From positions 1-16,331 of the forward strand of contig UQXW01000046.1 of NCBI GenBank assembly GCA_900545215.1: DNA of 16,331 bases, written 5' to 3'. The notes beneath the pieces were generated by a model. That model was not told the DNA's origin, did no database searches, and saw only the letters and a list, made by a program, of their open reading frames with translations. A program made the translations under genes and the position numbers. Of the stretch, positions 7,615 to 14,633 are shown piece by piece; position 1 is the first letter of the stretch, and the number at the start of each line of letters is the position of its first letter. Origin of the DNA: an uncultured Bacteroidota bacterium (lineage in GTDB: Bacteria > Bacteroidota > Bacteroidia > Bacteroidales > P3).

Positions 7615-10600
7615 ATGAAAAGAAGATTTCTTTCCGTTCTCGCTTTGCTAATCGGCATTGCGGGAGCCGTGTTAGGGCAAACACCTGCAACACTACCGTA
7701 CAGTTGCGATTTCGAAGCAACGGGAGATAATGGTTGGACGCTGAAAAACGGGGCATGTACCAACAAATGGCACGTAGGTACACCCTCTTCACCTACGGGA
7801 CACAACGGTTCATTGTTCATTTCGGAAGACAACGGGGCAACAGCCGGCTATAATATAGGGGAATACTCCGCTGTAATTGCAGAAAAGCTCTTCCAAACAG
7901 GAGAGACCGACTCTCTCACAATCGGTTTCGACGTTACAATAGATGGAGAGTATGATTATGATTACTTGAAAGTCTTTTGGGTTCCTGCCGATACGAATTT
8001 TGAAGGCTCACACAACTCTGTATATTTTGCGGAACGGAATTACAACACAAACGTTATAATGAGTAATGCACCGGCGGGCTCTCGTTATTATATCTACAAT
8101 ACGGAAGGCAGGCGGAAAGTCTGTATCGCCAACGAGCCTAACACTTTGAAAAAACTGGTATTCGTATGGAAAAACGATGGCGGTGGGGGGTATCAACCCG
8201 GAGCGATTATAGACAATATCAGCATCGTCGGAGTGAACGGCAGATGTGCAGAGCCGACGGATTTGACCGTAACAAATATATCCCAAACAGGTTTCACATT
8301 GAATTGGAACGGCAATGCATCGAGCTACGAAGTACGTTTGAACGGAGGAACTCCGGAAACAGTCAATGCAACGAGTAAAACATTCACGGGTTTGACCCTT
8401 GATGAGTTTTATACTCTTGAAGTACGCAGTCTTTGCGAGGATGAAAATTCCGAATGGGCAAGTCTTGGTTTTACATACCAAGTACCCGTATCTCTTCCCT
8501 ACACTTGCGACTTCGAGGCAGCCGGCAACAATGGTTGGATACTGAAAAACGGCACATGCGCCAACAAATGGTATGTAGGAACCTTTTCTTCCCCTGCCGG
8601 ACACAGCAGATCATTGTATATTTCCGGAGATGAGGGCGAAACAGCCGGCTATGACACAACCGGTCGCTCCGTTGTGATTGCGGAGAAAATCTTCCGAACC
8701 GGAGAAATGCCTTATCTGTCAATCAAATTCGACCTGACCGTAAAAGGAGAACCTGAATTCGATATGTTGAAAGTCTTTTGGGTTCCTGCGGATGCCAACT
8801 ACGATGCTTCGACAAACGAAGTATATTATGCCGAAAGAGGTTTCGGTGAGAATGTCATCATGAGTAATGCGACCGATACTGCCCACTACTACCTTAGCAG
8901 TTTGAATGGCACTCAGGAAATGAAGGTATTCATTCCCAACGAGCCGAACTCATTGAAGAAATTGGTATTCTTATGGACGAATGATGATGATTATGTTTCA
9001 CAACCGGGGGCTATAATCGACAATATCGAAGTAAGAGAGGTTTCGGCTCCATGCAACGCTCCTACGGATTTGACGGTAAGCAACATCAGTACGACAAGTG
9101 CCACAGTAAGTTGGTCGGGTACGGCATCGGATTACGAAGTTCGTTTGAACGGAGGCACGACAGAAACGGTAAGCACGACAAGCAAAACATTCACAGGTCT
9201 GACAAATGGAACATCTTACTTTATCGAAGTAAGAAGTCTTTGTCAGCAAGAAAATTCTTCCCCATGGGAGAGAATTGAATTTTACACACAACAAACTCCT
9301 GTAACACTGCCATACAACTGCGATTTCTCTGCAACGGACAATAACGGCTGGTTGATTAAAAACGGCATTTGTTGGAACAAATGGTTCGTGGGAACACCGG
9401 AAGGAGAAGGCAACAGAGCATTGTATCTCTCCGGAGACAATGGAGCAACTGCAAGCACGATTGCAAGCATGGGTGATGTCGTAATAGCTGAAAAGCTTTT
9501 CCAAACGGGAACAAGCGAATATATTTCCATAGATTTGGATTTGGAAGCAAGCGTAAATACTTTAGGCTGGGCTGATTACTTGAAAATTTTCTGGGCTCCT
9601 GCCGATAGTATTTTCGATGCAACGAACGATCTTAGAGATGCTTATGCTTACTACGGTCCTTTCTATGGAGATAATGTCATAATGAGCAACAGCGGAATCG
9701 ATACCATATATTATACCTACAGTTCGGAAGGAAGACAACAGATGAGCATTACTTTGGAGAACGAGCCGAATACTTTGAAGAAATTGGTATTCCTTTGGTT
9801 GGGCGGAATAGATGACAGTGATGAATCCGTCATCATAGACAACATCTCGATCAGAGGCGTGGACGCACCATGTGAAGAACCGACGGATTTAACGGTAAGC
9901 GACATCAGCCAAAACGCTGCGACAATAAGCTGGAACGGTAGTGCAAGCGGATATGAACTTCGTTTGAACGGCGGCGTTCCGGAAGTCGTAACAGGAACAA
10001 GCAAGACATTAAGCGGCTTAACCCCCGGAGAATCGTACTTGCTCGAAGTAAGAGCCGCATGCACCGACAGTCGTTCGCAATGGAAGAGTATAGGATTTTC
10101 CACAAGCCGATATGCCGTTTCCATACCTTATTCCTGCGACTTCGAAGCAACAGGCAACAACGGTTGGTCTTTGAAAGATGACGATAATGCCAACGAATGG
10201 TATATCGGCACTACGACCGAGTTGACGAGCGGTTCGTTATATATTTCCGGATCAGATGGAGCAAGCATAGAATACGACAGAAACAATCGTTCCGTCGCGA
10301 TAGCGGAAAAAACCTTCCTAACCGGAAGCAGCGATTCTTTGACCATAAGCTTCGATTTGCTCGTCGGAGGGGAAGCCGGTTACGATTTCTTGAAAGTCTT
10401 TTGGACTCCGGCAGATTCGATCTTCGAAGCCGACAGACATGCCAACTATGCCGATAGCGAATGGGAGGAAAATGTGATAATAAATAACAGCAGCAATACG
10501 CAACACCACTATATGTCCAACATGGACAACTCCGAACGCATAAGCGTTAACGTGCCGAATGAACCGAATACTTTGAAAAAATTAGTATTCTTATGGAAAA

Positions 10601-11481
10601 ACGATAGCAGCGACGGCGACCAACCCGGTGCGATAGTGGATAATATTTCCATTACCGAAACAACAACCGGCGGAGCCTCTGCTCCATGCTATCCTCCGGC
10701 AGACCTCGCCATTACAAACATAACCGCAACGAGTGCAACGGTAAGTTGGAGCGGACTTTCTTCCACTTACGAAATCAGGTTGAACGGAGGAACGACCGAA
10801 ACGGTGAACGGAACAAGCAAGACTTTCAGCGGTTTGACCGGCGGCACCGTTTACGTGGTCGAATTGAGAACCGTATGCGAAAGCAACAACTCTCCATGGA
10901 TAAGCACCTCGTTTATAACAAATAATATTGCTCCGGACTTGAATACTCTTGCCGCAACAGACGTTACCGAAACAAGTGCAATATTGCACGGCAGCGTAAC
11001 TCGCGGCAGTGAGATAATCAGGTCGAGAGGTTTCGAATACAGAAAACAAGGTTCGAGCGAATGGTTGGAGGTCTTTGTTACTTCGGCAGGCGAAAGCATG
11101 AGCATGGCGATTTCAAATTTGGAACAGGAGACCGCATACGAGTATCGTGTCTTTGCAGAGACAGATGACGAAGATTATGAGGGACAAACCATGACATTCA
11201 CCACCTCGCAATCATTGGGATTGACTGAAATCGAAAGCGGATTGTCCGCTACCGTTTATCCTAACCCGGCAAAGGACAGAGCTACATTGAGTTTGAAAGG
11301 TTTGAAGGCAAATGCAAGAATAATCGTCAACGATATTCAAGGAAGAATCGTCCTTACCGATAACATAGCCAAGGGAAGCGAGAGCTATGAACTCAAGCTC
11401 GACGGCTTTACAAGCGGAGTTTACACCATTGCAATAATAAGCGGAAAAAATAAAACAACGCATAAGTTGATAGTCGAATAA
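7615..11481 (+). CDS. T9SS-secreted protein with four cleaved-adhesin/FN3 units
   Basis: This gene encodes 1288 residues. A signal peptide covers residues 1-21 (LLIGIAGAVLGQ). Four tandem units begin near residues 27, 294, 565 and 837, each about 270 residues. Each starts (L/I)PYxCDF, continues with an ADNxGW/NKW-type jelly-roll region resembling the cleaved-adhesin / choice-of-anchor J families (repeated motifs LYISGDNGA, VIAEKxFxTG, LKVFWxPAD, EPNTLKKLVF and IIDNI), and ends with a fibronectin III-like module (CxxPTDLTV...YEVRLNGGT...VRSLC) near 211, 480, 753 and 1025. A fifth, divergent FN3-like domain spans about 1106-1200. Residues 1203-1288 are a T9SS sorting domain (TVYPNPAKD...LKLDGFTSGVYTIAI...KLIVE). 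The protein is therefore expected to be exported by Sec, crossed through the outer membrane by T9SS, and displayed or released. Cleaved-adhesin modules occur in gingipain/HagA-type haemagglutinins; no protease domain is seen here. Adhesion is inferred, the ligand unknown. Confidence 0.9.
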   Translation: MKRRFLSVLALLIGIAGAVLGQTPATLPYSCDFEATGDNGWTLKNGACTNKWHVGTPSSPTGHNGSLFISEDNGATAGYNIGEYSAVIAEKLFQTGETDSLTIGFDVTIDGEYDYDYLKVFWVPADTNFEGSHNSVYFAERNYNTNVIMSNAPAGSRYYIYNTEGRRKVCIANEPNTLKKLVFVWKNDGGGGYQPGAIIDNISIVGVNGRCAEPTDLTVTNISQTGFTLNWNGNASSYEVRLNGGTPETVNATSKTFTGLTLDEFYTLEVRSLCEDENSEWASLGFTYQVPVSLPYTCDFEAAGNNGWILKNGTCANKWYVGTFSSPAGHSRSLYISGDEGETAGYDTTGRSVVIAEKIFRTGEMPYLSIKFDLTVKGEPEFDMLKVFWVPADANYDASTNEVYYAERGFGENVIMSNATDTAHYYLSSLNGTQEMKVFIPNEPNSLKKLVFLWTNDDDYVSQPGAIIDNIEVREVSAPCNAPTDLTVSNISTTSATVSWSGTASDYEVRLNGGTTETVSTTSKTFTGLTNGTSYFIEVRSLCQQENSSPWERIEFYTQQTPVTLPYNCDFSATDNNGWLIKNGICWNKWFVGTPEGEGNRALYLSGDNGATASTIASMGDVVIAEKLFQTGTSEYISIDLDLEASVNTLGWADYLKIFWAPADSIFDATNDLRDAYAYYGPFYGDNVIMSNSGIDTIYYTYSSEGRQQMSITLENEPNTLKKLVFLWLGGIDDSDESVIIDNISIRGVDAPCEEPTDLTVSDISQNAATISWNGSASGYELRLNGGVPEVVTGTSKTLSGLTPGESYLLEVRAACTDSRSQWKSIGFSTSRYAVSIPYSCDFEATGNNGWSLKDDDNANEWYIGTTTELTSGSLYISGSDGASIEYDRNNRSVAIAEKTFLTGSSDSLTISFDLLVGGEAGYDFLKVFWTPADSIFEADRHANYADSEWEENVIINNSSNTQHHYMSNMDNSERISVNVPNEPNTLKKLVFLWKNDSSDGDQPGAIVDNISITETTTGGASAPCYPPADLAITNITATSATVSWSGLSSTYEIRLNGGTTETVNGTSKTFSGLTGGTVYVVELRTVCESNNSPWISTSFITNNIAPDLNTLAATDVTETSAILHGSVTRGSEIIRSRGFEYRKQGSSEWLEVFVTSAGESMSMAISNLEQETAYEYRVFAETDDEDYEGQTMTFTTSQSLGLTEIESGLSATVYPNPAKDRATLSLKGLKANARIIVNDIQGRIVLTDNIAKGSESYELKLDGFTSGVYTIAIISGKNKTTHKLIVE
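7693..10926 (+). repeat. Four in-frame tandem repeats (about 267-272 codons each)
   Basis: Approximate unit boundaries are 7693-8493, 8494-9306, 9307-10122 and 10123-10926. The protein repeats are diverged, but short exact DNA matches remain: for example a 23-nt block encoding LKVFWVPA is identical at 7966-7988 and 8767-8789. Unit 3 differs most in the jelly-roll part. Confidence 0.9.
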
Positions 11482-11503
11482 AGCCGTAAGCAGGCAAAGA
11501 ACG

Positions 11504-11530
11504 AAGGGAGCTGCAAAGCTCCCTTTTTTA
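11504..11530 (+). terminator. Intrinsic terminator of the adhesin gene
   Basis: The stem AAGGGAGCT / AGCTCCCTT with a GCAA tetraloop is followed by a T-run, 22 bp after the stop codon. It is a strong canonical terminator. Confidence 0.92.
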
Positions 11531-11849
11531 TTACCCGTTCTGAACAACGGACAAGAATACCGCCTTCACGGATAGTCGAATACCCGCCCCATTCGGCAAT
11601 GACAACGAAAACACCGACCGCAATGCCTCCTTATGGAATACGCAACGGAACAACCCTCGAACAACCACCCGACCAATCGTGTCGAACTCGGAAAGGAAAA
11701 ATTCTTTCGGAGTTTTATTTTCGAGAAACGGCGTTAGACCGAAGCATTGCTTTGCAATGGTTCAATCAAGCGATAAACCGTCCGCGTCGGATTGGGATAA
11801 AAATCAGCATTCTTTCCATGTATTCGTTGAATGATTGCAAGAATTGTCG
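11531..11849. other. Gene-free region between adhesin and lipoprotein genes
   Basis: About 320 bp. A frame open through 11599-11883 runs over the promoter of the next gene and encodes a Pro/Arg/Thr-rich sequence with no recognisable domain, so I do not call it a gene. The region contains a 12-nt copy (11571-11582, GATAGTCGAATA) of the DNA that encodes the end of the adhesin. It also contains a small CATTGC-TTT-GCAATG hairpin near 11746-11760. Confidence 0.55.
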
Positions 11850-11857
11850 TACATTTG
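11827..11857 (+). promoter_or_regulatory. Bacteroidota promoter (-33 TTG, -7 TACATTTG)
   Basis: TACATTTG at 11850-11857 is an exact TAnnTTTG match, and TTG at 11827-11829 lies 20 bp upstream, the expected spacing. It is 39 bp before the lipoprotein ATG at 11897, which supports that start over upstream in-frame codons. Confidence 0.75.
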
Positions 11858-11896
11858 CCTTTTCAAATAACATTAACAAATAAAATCTATTTCAAA

Positions 11897-12607
11897 ATGA
11901 AGAAAATCTTGATTTTCGCCGCAATGGCAACAGCATTGTTATTGGTTTCTTGCAATGATGACAAAGACGAACAAACGGAAACGATAACCGGCAAACCGCA
12001 ACAGGAGGAATCTCTCCTGAAAGTAAAGAAATTGAAAAACATCATAGCTCTGCAAAACTTGGAAGCCATAGATAGTGCAATGGTTTCCATGGGTCTTGAA
12101 GCCGAAGAGGATTTCATTCAAAACGGTATAAAGTTTTACGTGTATGATGATGAGAATTCGGTTTATCTGATAGCGTTCTACAATGATATATCCATATCTT
12201 GTTCCCTTATGGAAGACGGAGGAACAATGGAAGAGGCATTCAAAAGATATGAACTCAATAATAAGGAAGCCAAATCTTATCTGGAAACCAATCCGAGTGT
12301 ATCTTATGCAAGCGGCTTCGTGTTTGATGACGGAAACTATGTGGAATACGATGATGAAAGCAAATTCATGGAGACTTATAATACGATAGATAAAAGTACG
12401 GTGGGAATGATTAATCAAATCTGGGGAACAGAAACTTACGAGCAGGTGCAAAGCATGTATCAGAAGATAGCTGCGGAAGAGGAAAGCCTTTTTATAAATA
12501 CCATAGGTTACTCCGATTACAGTTCCATCTATGCAAAATCTCTTGATTTACGAGAGGTCATTGTTGCAGCACAAAAGATGCTTTTGAAAAGGCATATCGC
12601 AAAATAG
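11897..12607 (+). CDS. Predicted lipoprotein of unrecognised family
   Basis: This gene encodes 236 residues from the ATG at 11897. An upstream in-frame start at 11831 would place the promoter inside the gene and ruin the signal sequence. The N-terminus MKKILIFAAMATALLLVSC-NDD is a clear lipoprotein signal with the acceptor Cys at residue 19. The following NDDKDE is acidic and similar in kind to the lipoprotein export signals that send Bacteroidota lipoproteins to the cell surface, so surface location is possible. The mature part is acidic, mixed alpha/beta, with FYVYDDENSVYLIAFYNDISISCS and a paired-helix C-terminus. I recognise no enzyme motif or named domain. The gene stands alone with its own promoter, between the adhesin terminator and a long hairpin, so the context gives no pathway. 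The lipoprotein call is confident, the function unknown. Confidence 0.85.
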   Translation: MKKILIFAAMATALLLVSCNDDKDEQTETITGKPQQEESLLKVKKLKNIIALQNLEAIDSAMVSMGLEAEEDFIQNGIKFYVYDDENSVYLIAFYNDISISCSLMEDGGTMEEAFKRYELNNKEAKSYLETNPSVSYASGFVFDDGNYVEYDDESKFMETYNTIDKSTVGMINQIWGTETYEQVQSMYQKIAAEEESLFINTIGYSDYSSIYAKSLDLREVIVAAQKMLLKRHIAK

Positions 12608-12657
12608 GTCGCAGCAAGAAGATTTTTCGACAGGCTGTTTGGTCTTGTCGGTAAGAT

Positions 12658-12694
12658 AATCGGAGATGACGAGGGAAGATCGTCATCTCCGATT
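12658..12694. repeat. Perfect 15-bp hairpin downstream of the lipoprotein gene
   Basis: The left arm is 12658-12672 (AATCGGAGATGACGA), the loop GGGAAGA, and the right arm 12680-12694, with perfect pairing. It begins 50 bp after the stop codon. There is no T-run on either side (GCTGTAAAAAC follows), so it may be a U-tract-less terminator, a 3'-end stabiliser, or part of another element. A smaller CGACA...TGTCG pair sits just before it. Confidence 0.8.
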
Positions 12695-12769
12695 GCTGTA
12701 AAAACAAACCCCTATCGGATACACCGACAATAGAACTCACGTTTGCTGACAAATAAAAATCCTTTGAAT

Positions 12770-12834
12770 AAGCCGAAGCACATATCTTGATTAGGTATAG
12801 AAATCACGAAACTCTTTGATGAAAACTTCGGCTT
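12770..12834. repeat. 9-bp inverted repeat upstream of the transglycosylase promoter
   Basis: AAGCCGAAG (12770-12778) and CTTCGGCTT (12826-12834) are perfect inverted copies 47 bp apart, ending 26 bp before the -7 box. This could be a regulator-binding arrangement or a weak long-loop structure. No regulator is recognised. Confidence 0.5.
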
Positions 12835-12860
12835 TCATTCTCTTCGTGGATGTTTTTTAC

Positions 12861-12868
12861 TACCTTTG
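12861..12868 (+). promoter_or_regulatory. Bacteroidota-type -7 box for the lytic transglycosylase gene
   Basis: TACCTTTG is an exact TAnnTTTG match, 66 bp before the ATG at 12935. No good TTTG -33 box is visible at the standard spacing (the nearest is TTTC). Confidence 0.65.
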
Positions 12869-12934
12869 CGACCACAACAGATGGTTTTACGGATAAATTG
12901 CATCTGCAACTTGATTTGAGCATTGGTGGATATT

Positions 12935-13924
12935 ATGAGAAGATTTAATTGGTCGTTGCTGTTGAGCGTTGTGGCAGTTGCCATCGGGCTTGTTTCGATT
13001 TGCTGTCAGGTTTTTATTTTTTCCAAAAGGCTGCCTTCGCCCGAGGTGGAATACAGGGGTATGATTAACGAACATCTGCAAAATTTTTCGGCTCCTTTGC
13101 CGGATTCGTTGAGCCTTTGCGGGCAGGTGGTGCCGTTGGATAATGTGTTTGTGAGGGAGGCTCTGGACAGGGAGTTGACGGCTATCATGTATCAACACAG
13201 CTCCACGTTTTTGGTTTTGAAGCGTTCTTGGAGATTCTTTCCCGAAATAGAGCGACTGCTTGCGGAGTTCGGAGCTCCGGAGGATTTGAAATATTTAGCA
13301 GTGGCGGAGAGTGCTTTGAATGATGTTACCTCGCCGGCAAAGGCTTCTGGCTTTTGGCAGTTTATGCCTGCGACGGCAAAGGAACATGGTTTGGAGGTGA
13401 ATGCGGAGTGGGACGAGAGGTATGATTTGAGGAAATCGACCAAGGCGGCAGTGCAGTTTTTGAAGGCGGTGCATGGACGGTTGGGGGATTGGGCTTTGAC
13501 TTGTGCGGCGTATAACTGCGGTGAGGCGGGAGTGCGTGCGAAGATGAAGCAGCAGGAATGCAGGTCTTATTGGGAGTTGGCAATAAATTCGGAGACGGCA
13601 AGGTATGTGTATCGCATTCTGGCATACAAAATCCTTATGCAGAACCCGCAACAGTATGGTTTTTATGTGAGGAAGAAGGATTGCCATCAACCTTTGGAAT
13701 ATAATGAGGTCGTGGTGGATTCTTCAATTTCGAATATGGCGGCTTTTGCGAGGAAGCTCGGTTGTCCGTATAGGTATTTCCTGCGGATAAATCCTTGTGT
13801 TCGTTCCAATAAGCTGACAAACAAATCGGGCAGGAAGTATGTTTTCCGCACCTTGAAGCAAGAGAGCCTGTCATGGACTTATTTATGTTCGAGAATAAAG
13901 GACGGAAACGAGTTCTTGAACTGA
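12935..13924 (+). CDS. MltD-like membrane-anchored lytic transglycosylase (SLT/GH23)
   Basis: This gene encodes 329 residues from the ATG at 12935; an in-frame TTG at 12923 is less likely. The N-terminus (about 7-29) is a signal-anchor helix. The catalytic SLT domain covers about 105-225: AVAESAL with the predicted catalytic Glu125, then SGFWQFMPATA (Gln142) and AAYNCGEAGV (Tyr193), the standard motif order of family GH23. These enzymes cleave the MurNAc-GlcNAc bond of peptidoglycan, producing 1,6-anhydro ends, in the periplasm. The C-terminal part (about 250-320, VVVDSSISNMAAFARKLG...YFLRINPCVR) looks like the degenerate LysM-linked region of Bacteroidota MltD proteins, but no clear full LysM repeat is seen. 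It is monocistronic with its own -7 box. Codon use is noticeably more G-rich (many gag, gcg, ggg) than its neighbours. Confidence 0.9.
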   Translation: MRRFNWSLLLSVVAVAIGLVSICCQVFIFSKRLPSPEVEYRGMINEHLQNFSAPLPDSLSLCGQVVPLDNVFVREALDRELTAIMYQHSSTFLVLKRSWRFFPEIERLLAEFGAPEDLKYLAVAESALNDVTSPAKASGFWQFMPATAKEHGLEVNAEWDERYDLRKSTKAAVQFLKAVHGRLGDWALTCAAYNCGEAGVRAKMKQQECRSYWELAINSETARYVYRILAYKILMQNPQQYGFYVRKKDCHQPLEYNEVVVDSSISNMAAFARKLGCPYRYFLRINPCVRSNKLTNKSGRKYVFRTLKQESLSWTYLCSRIKDGNEFLN

Positions 13925-14001
13925 TTTTTCATGTTTTTTCATTGGAAGACTCGACTCGTTCGAGACGATATTCGGCAAAATACCGCTGAAAATAAATCGT
14001 T

Positions 14002-14034
14002 TTTGCTTGCCAATCAATTTTTTTTGTATCTTTG
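14002..14034 (+). promoter_or_regulatory. Bacteroidota promoter (-33 TTTG, -7 TATCTTTG) for the HU gene
   Basis: TTTG at 14002-14005 and TATCTTTG at 14027-14034 are separated by 21 bp, a very good match to the phylum consensus. Transcription would begin near 14041, giving a leader of about 87 nt before the ATG at 14128. Confidence 0.85.
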
Positions 14035-14127
14035 CAAACTCTACCAGAGGTCGTTAAGTCCTCGTTCGGGGAGTAGCAAACTTGTGTCGAAGAAGAGTTT
14101 TATAAATTATAATAGGTTAGAAAGAAT

Positions 14128-14427
14128 ATGACAAAAGCAGAAATCGTTGCAGAAATTGCACAAAGAACAGGCATAGAGAAAATGGCAGTTCAGGAAACTG
14201 TGGAAGCATTCATGACTGTACTGAAAGATGCCTTGACAAGACCGGAAGCAGAAAATGTATATTTGAGAGGTTTCGGCAGCTTTATCGTAAAGAAAAGAGC
14301 GGAGAAAACAGGTAGAAACATTTCCAAGAATACTACCATCATAATACCGGCTCATTACATACCTTCCTTCAAGCCTGCAAAGGTCTTCATGGAATCGGTA
14401 AAAAAGAACGTGAAACAAGTAAAATAA
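14128..14427 (+). CDS. HU/IHF-family DNA-binding protein
   Basis: This gene encodes 99 residues, the normal length for the family. It begins TKAEIVAEIAQRTGIEK (the two-helix dimerisation body), then VYLRGFGSFIVKKRAEKTGRN, the conserved GFGxF and (K/R)xR(x)GRN arm region. The arm carries IIIPAHYIPSFKPAK in place of the usual PxTGExIxIPAxxxPxFKxG. The protein should bind and bend DNA as a dimer and help organise the nucleoid. The tip of the arm lacks the usual TGE (it reads SKNTTI), as in many Bacteroidota paralogues, so specificity may differ from E. coli HU. It is the first gene of an operon with the small basic gene 20 bp downstream, under a near-consensus promoter. Confidence 0.93.
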   Translation: MTKAEIVAEIAQRTGIEKMAVQETVEAFMTVLKDALTRPEAENVYLRGFGSFIVKKRAEKTGRNISKNTTIIIPAHYIPSFKPAKVFMESVKKNVKQVK

Positions 14428-14447
14428 CAATCTAAATATTCAGAGTT

Positions 14448-14537
14448 ATGCCAAGCGGAAAGAAAAGAAAAGGCCATAAGATGGCAACGCACAAACGTAA
14501 AAAGCGTCTAAGAAAGAACAGACATAAGAAGAAATAA
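14448..14537 (+). CDS. Tiny basic protein, COX24/AURKAIP1 (bL38-like) type
   Basis: A 29-residue open frame starts ATG CCA AGC and ends TAA, 20 bp after the HU gene. The peptide is MPSGKKRKGHKMATHKRKK followed by RLRKNRHKKK: almost entirely Lys, Arg and His. From memory, this short MPSGKKRKxHK...THKRKKRLRKNRHKK pattern is conserved across Bacteroidota and annotated as an AURKAIP1/COX24-domain protein, related to mitochondrial mS38. A ribosomal protein of this kind (bL38) has been described in Flavobacterium ribosomes. It is expected to bind rRNA. The gene is easily missed because of its size. The family recollection is established knowledge but unchecked; the ribosomal role in this organism is inference. 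Confidence 0.82.
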   Translation: MPSGKKRKGHKMATHKRKKRLRKNRHKKK

Positions 14538-14562
14538 TCTTCTCGTTGGACTTTTGAAATGC

Positions 14563-14611
14563 TATTGCGGAACATTTAGACGAGCAGATAAGTGTTTCGC
14601 AATACTTTTTT
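14563..14611 (+). terminator. Hairpin plus T-run directly upstream of rng (terminator or attenuator)
   Basis: The arms TATTGCGGAACA (14563-14574) and TGTTTCGCAATA (14593-14604) pair over 12 bp with one G-U wobble around an 18-nt loop. C then TTTTTT (14606-14611) follows. It ends the HU/small-gene transcript or attenuates read-through into rng, whose start is only 22 bp further on. Confidence 0.75.
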
Positions 14612-14633
14612 AATCATCTAATACCGAAATCAA

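Noticed and set aside
7615..11481. Repeated motifs in the adhesin gene considered as a CRISPR-like or intergenic repeat array
   Set aside because: Repeats are in frame, about 800 bp long and diverged as protein domains; there are no short identical repeats with spacers.
11599..11883. 94-codon open frame between the adhesin and the lipoprotein
   Set aside because: It covers the promoter at 11827-11857, lacks its own promoter and has Pro/Arg/Thr-rich sequence with no known pattern; more likely chance.
14036..14080. Possible tRNA or small structured RNA before the HU gene
   Set aside because: No acceptor stem, no T-loop consensus and no CCA; the pairings are short and better explained as leader structure, if anything.
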